Assembly (NCBI RefSeq): GCF_000166275.1
Contig: NZ_CM001023.1
Location: 3,413,001 to 3,477,000, forward strand
DNA from: Algoriphagus machipongonensis
GTDB taxonomy: Bacteria; Bacteroidota; Bacteroidia; Cytophagales; Cyclobacteriaceae
Length of the DNA stretch: 64,000 nucleotides
Direction of reading: 5' to 3'
Part shown: positions 62,492 to 64,000 of the stretch, piece by piece
Layout: every line of letters starts with the position of its first letter
Position numbering within the stretch: position 1 is the stretch's first letter
Notes under the pieces: generated by a model
What the model was told of the DNA's origin: nothing
The model's input: only the letters and a program-made list of their open reading frames with translations
Databases searched by the model: none
Translations under genes and position numbers: made by a program

Positions 62492-64000
62492 TTAGAATCT
62501 AGCATTTAACTTCACACCGAATGTTCTTGTAGCAGGGTTAGTTCCTGCACTAGTCAATGTCTGAGTCCATCTAGATCCACCAGTTAATACTTCTGGGTCT
62601 AGATCCTTAATATTTCTATATAAGAAGAACAAGTTTCTACCGAATACGGAAATATTCACATTCGAAGCACCAATTTTATCAGTGATATGTGGAGGTATAT
62701 TATAGCTTAGAGACAGTTCTCTCATTTTTAGATAATCATTGTCCTGGATATACAATTCATATCTAGACTGGCTATACTGAGGTCCACCCCAGTTATAAGT
62801 ACTATTGTAATAGATTGCCTGAGAAATCACATTGCTATTGGTAGATCCATCTGCAACTACCCCATCCATCAGCATACCATCGTGATAAACGGTCTCACCA
62901 TTTGGTCCCTGAGCAGTAGAATGATCTACTTGGACACCCTGACCGTCAGCATTTTGATAGTAAGCTAGACCACCTCTTTCTTCGTTCATGTTGTTCAAAC
63001 TAGCCTCAGTCAAACCACGACTGATCATCCAGTTAATACCTGTTGGCATTACACTACCACCGATTTGGAAATCCAAAACAGCATAAAGAGAGAAGTTTTT
63101 ATAAGAAACCTCATTGATGATACCACCTACTGCATCAGGCATAGCATTACCTACCTGAATCCAGTTGTCTGCATCAATTTTATATAGACCGTTTGGCTGT
63201 ACAATTTTATTTCCATTATCATCTCTTTCAATTGGATGAGCAAAGAAATCCCCCATAGGTCTACCTACAACAGAGCGAAGTTGCGCAGCGTTTCCATCAT
63301 AATCAGCATGCAATAATTCTGTAGCATTATTAGCTAGCTTTTCAACTTTGTTGACGTTTTTAGCGATGTTTAAAGTCATATTCCAATTGAAATCTGGAGT
63401 TTGAACGATCGCACCATTCAAGCCAACTTCAACACCTGTGTTCCTAAGGGTACCAATATTTGTCAATACAGAAGAAGCACCTGATGAATTAGGCAAAGTC
63501 AACGGTAAAATTTGATCTCTAATCTGTGCATTATAGTAAGAGATATCTAATCCAAATCGATTATTAAAGAATCTAGTATCCAAACCAAATTCAAATTCAT
63601 GCTTTTGCTCAGGTTTGATTCCATCATTTCCGAATGAAGAAGATAAATTGGTGTAAAGTACATTTGCACCTCCTGGCTGTTGCTCACCCAATGAGTTTTG
63701 GTTGTAAGCAATGTTTGCTCTATACACATCTGGATAGTTACCCACAATACCCCAAGAACCTCTCAACTTGGAAAATGTGATAAACTGAGGCAAAGTGATT
63801 GCGTCAGAAATAGCAAAACTTGTGTTTACAGAAGGATAAATGAAAGCATTGTTATCAGGATTCATAGTAGAAACTCTATCTCTACGAATTGTACCTTCTA
63901 CAAACCAAATGTTCTTGTAATCAAAGTTTACAGTACCCAAAAATGCATCGATCACTCTATTGGTTCGATCAGAGCTACTATTTGGAATATTGGTTGAAGC
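62492..64000 (-). CDS. SusC/RagA-family TonB-linked transporter, C-terminal part (5' end outside window)
   Basis: The frame is open at the right edge; about 502 C-terminal residues are visible. It contains the late barrel features of SusC proteins: FSKLRGSWGIVGN, the EFGLDTRFFNNRFGLDISYYNAQ strand pair, TNIGTLRNTGVEVGLNG, NDYLKMRELSLSYNIP, VSVFGRNL-type FGRNLFFLYRNIKDLDPE and the terminal TRTFGVKLNARF. The signal peptide, plug and TonB box lie outside. It is followed by susD after about 19 bp and would form the second transporter of the locus. Confidence 0.95.
   Translation of the reverse strand, partial: ASTNIPNSSSDRTNRVIDAFLGTVNFDYKNIWFVEGTIRRDRVSTMNPDNNAFIYPSVNTSFAISDAITLPQFITFSKLRGSWGIVGNYPDVYRANIAYNQNSLGEQQPGGANVLYTNLSSSFGNDGIKPEQKHEFEFGLDTRFFNNRFGLDISYYNAQIRDQILPLTLPNSSGASSVLTNIGTLRNTGVEVGLNGAIVQTPDFNWNMTLNIAKNVNKVEKLANNATELLHADYDGNAAQLRSVVGRPMGDFFAHPIERDDNGNKIVQPNGLYKIDADNWIQVGNAMPDAVGGIINEVSYKNFSLYAVLDFQIGGSVMPTGINWMISRGLTEASLNNMNEERGGLAYYQNADGQGVQVDHSTAQGPNGETVYHDGMLMDGVVADGSTNSNVISQAIYYNSTYNWGGPQYSQSRYELYIQDNDYLKMRELSLSYNIPPHITDKIGASNVNISVFGRNLFFLYRNIKDLDPEVLTGGSRWTQTLTSAGTNPATRTFGVKLNARF

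Overview
The window looks like chromosomal DNA of an aerobic member of the Bacteroidota, most likely a Cytophagales/Cyclobacteriaceae-type organism (Algoriphagus-like; this placement is inference). The evidence is: two SusC/SusD outer-membrane uptake pairs, a type IX secretion plug-type protein, DUF3276 and DUF5117/5118 families, several promoters fitting the Bacteroidota TTTG-N17-23-TAnnTTTG pattern, A+T-rich DNA and weak ribosome-binding sites. I saw no tRNA, rRNA, insertion sequence, integrase or CRISPR array.

Left part (1-29.4 kb): mostly core genes in short transcription units. It starts with the 3' end of rnc, then nadE-lgt with yidD convergent, three outer-membrane/periplasmic proteins (an Omp85-type barrel, a PorV-like barrel, and an HHH-domain protein with a probable barrel), and a secreted metzincin. 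A solitary TIR/nucleoside-deoxyribosyltransferase-like protein with a TRAF-binding/TPR-type C-terminus follows, then an M3 peptidase, an AI-2E family permease with a TPR lipoprotein, a hybrid histidine kinase, aconitase, an AtoE-type carboxylate permease, a 7TM histidine kinase, a divergent acyl-CoA reductase/ferredoxin pair, DUF3276, a second AI-2E permease and ychF.

Middle (29.4-45.4 kb): an orphan cas6-like gene sits between ychF and a T9SS plug-like gene with no array or other cas gene nearby. Next come an ABC-F ATPase, a sorbosone-dehydrogenase-like protein, an ABC1 kinase with a TetR-like gene, hslV, the E2 subunit of a 2-oxoacid dehydrogenase, an alpha/beta hydrolase, an SRAP protein, a KASIII with an unknown partner, a secreted MORN-repeat protein and a cupin.

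Right part (45.5-64 kb): an accessory nutrient-acquisition locus made of two facing transcription units. The + unit is ROK regulator, FG-GAP/ASPIC repeat protein, vanadium-type haloperoxidase and sulfatase. The - unit is susC-susD (5' end outside the window), a second susC-susD, a ROK-fold kinase and a secreted FAD oxidoreductase. They meet at a terminator near 52.9 kb. The gene content suggests uptake and processing of a sulfated, possibly sugar-containing compound. No glycoside hydrolase or polysaccharide lyase is recognisable in the visible part, so the substrate is open. This locus, the orphan Cas6 and the TIR-like/TPR protein are the most interesting items.
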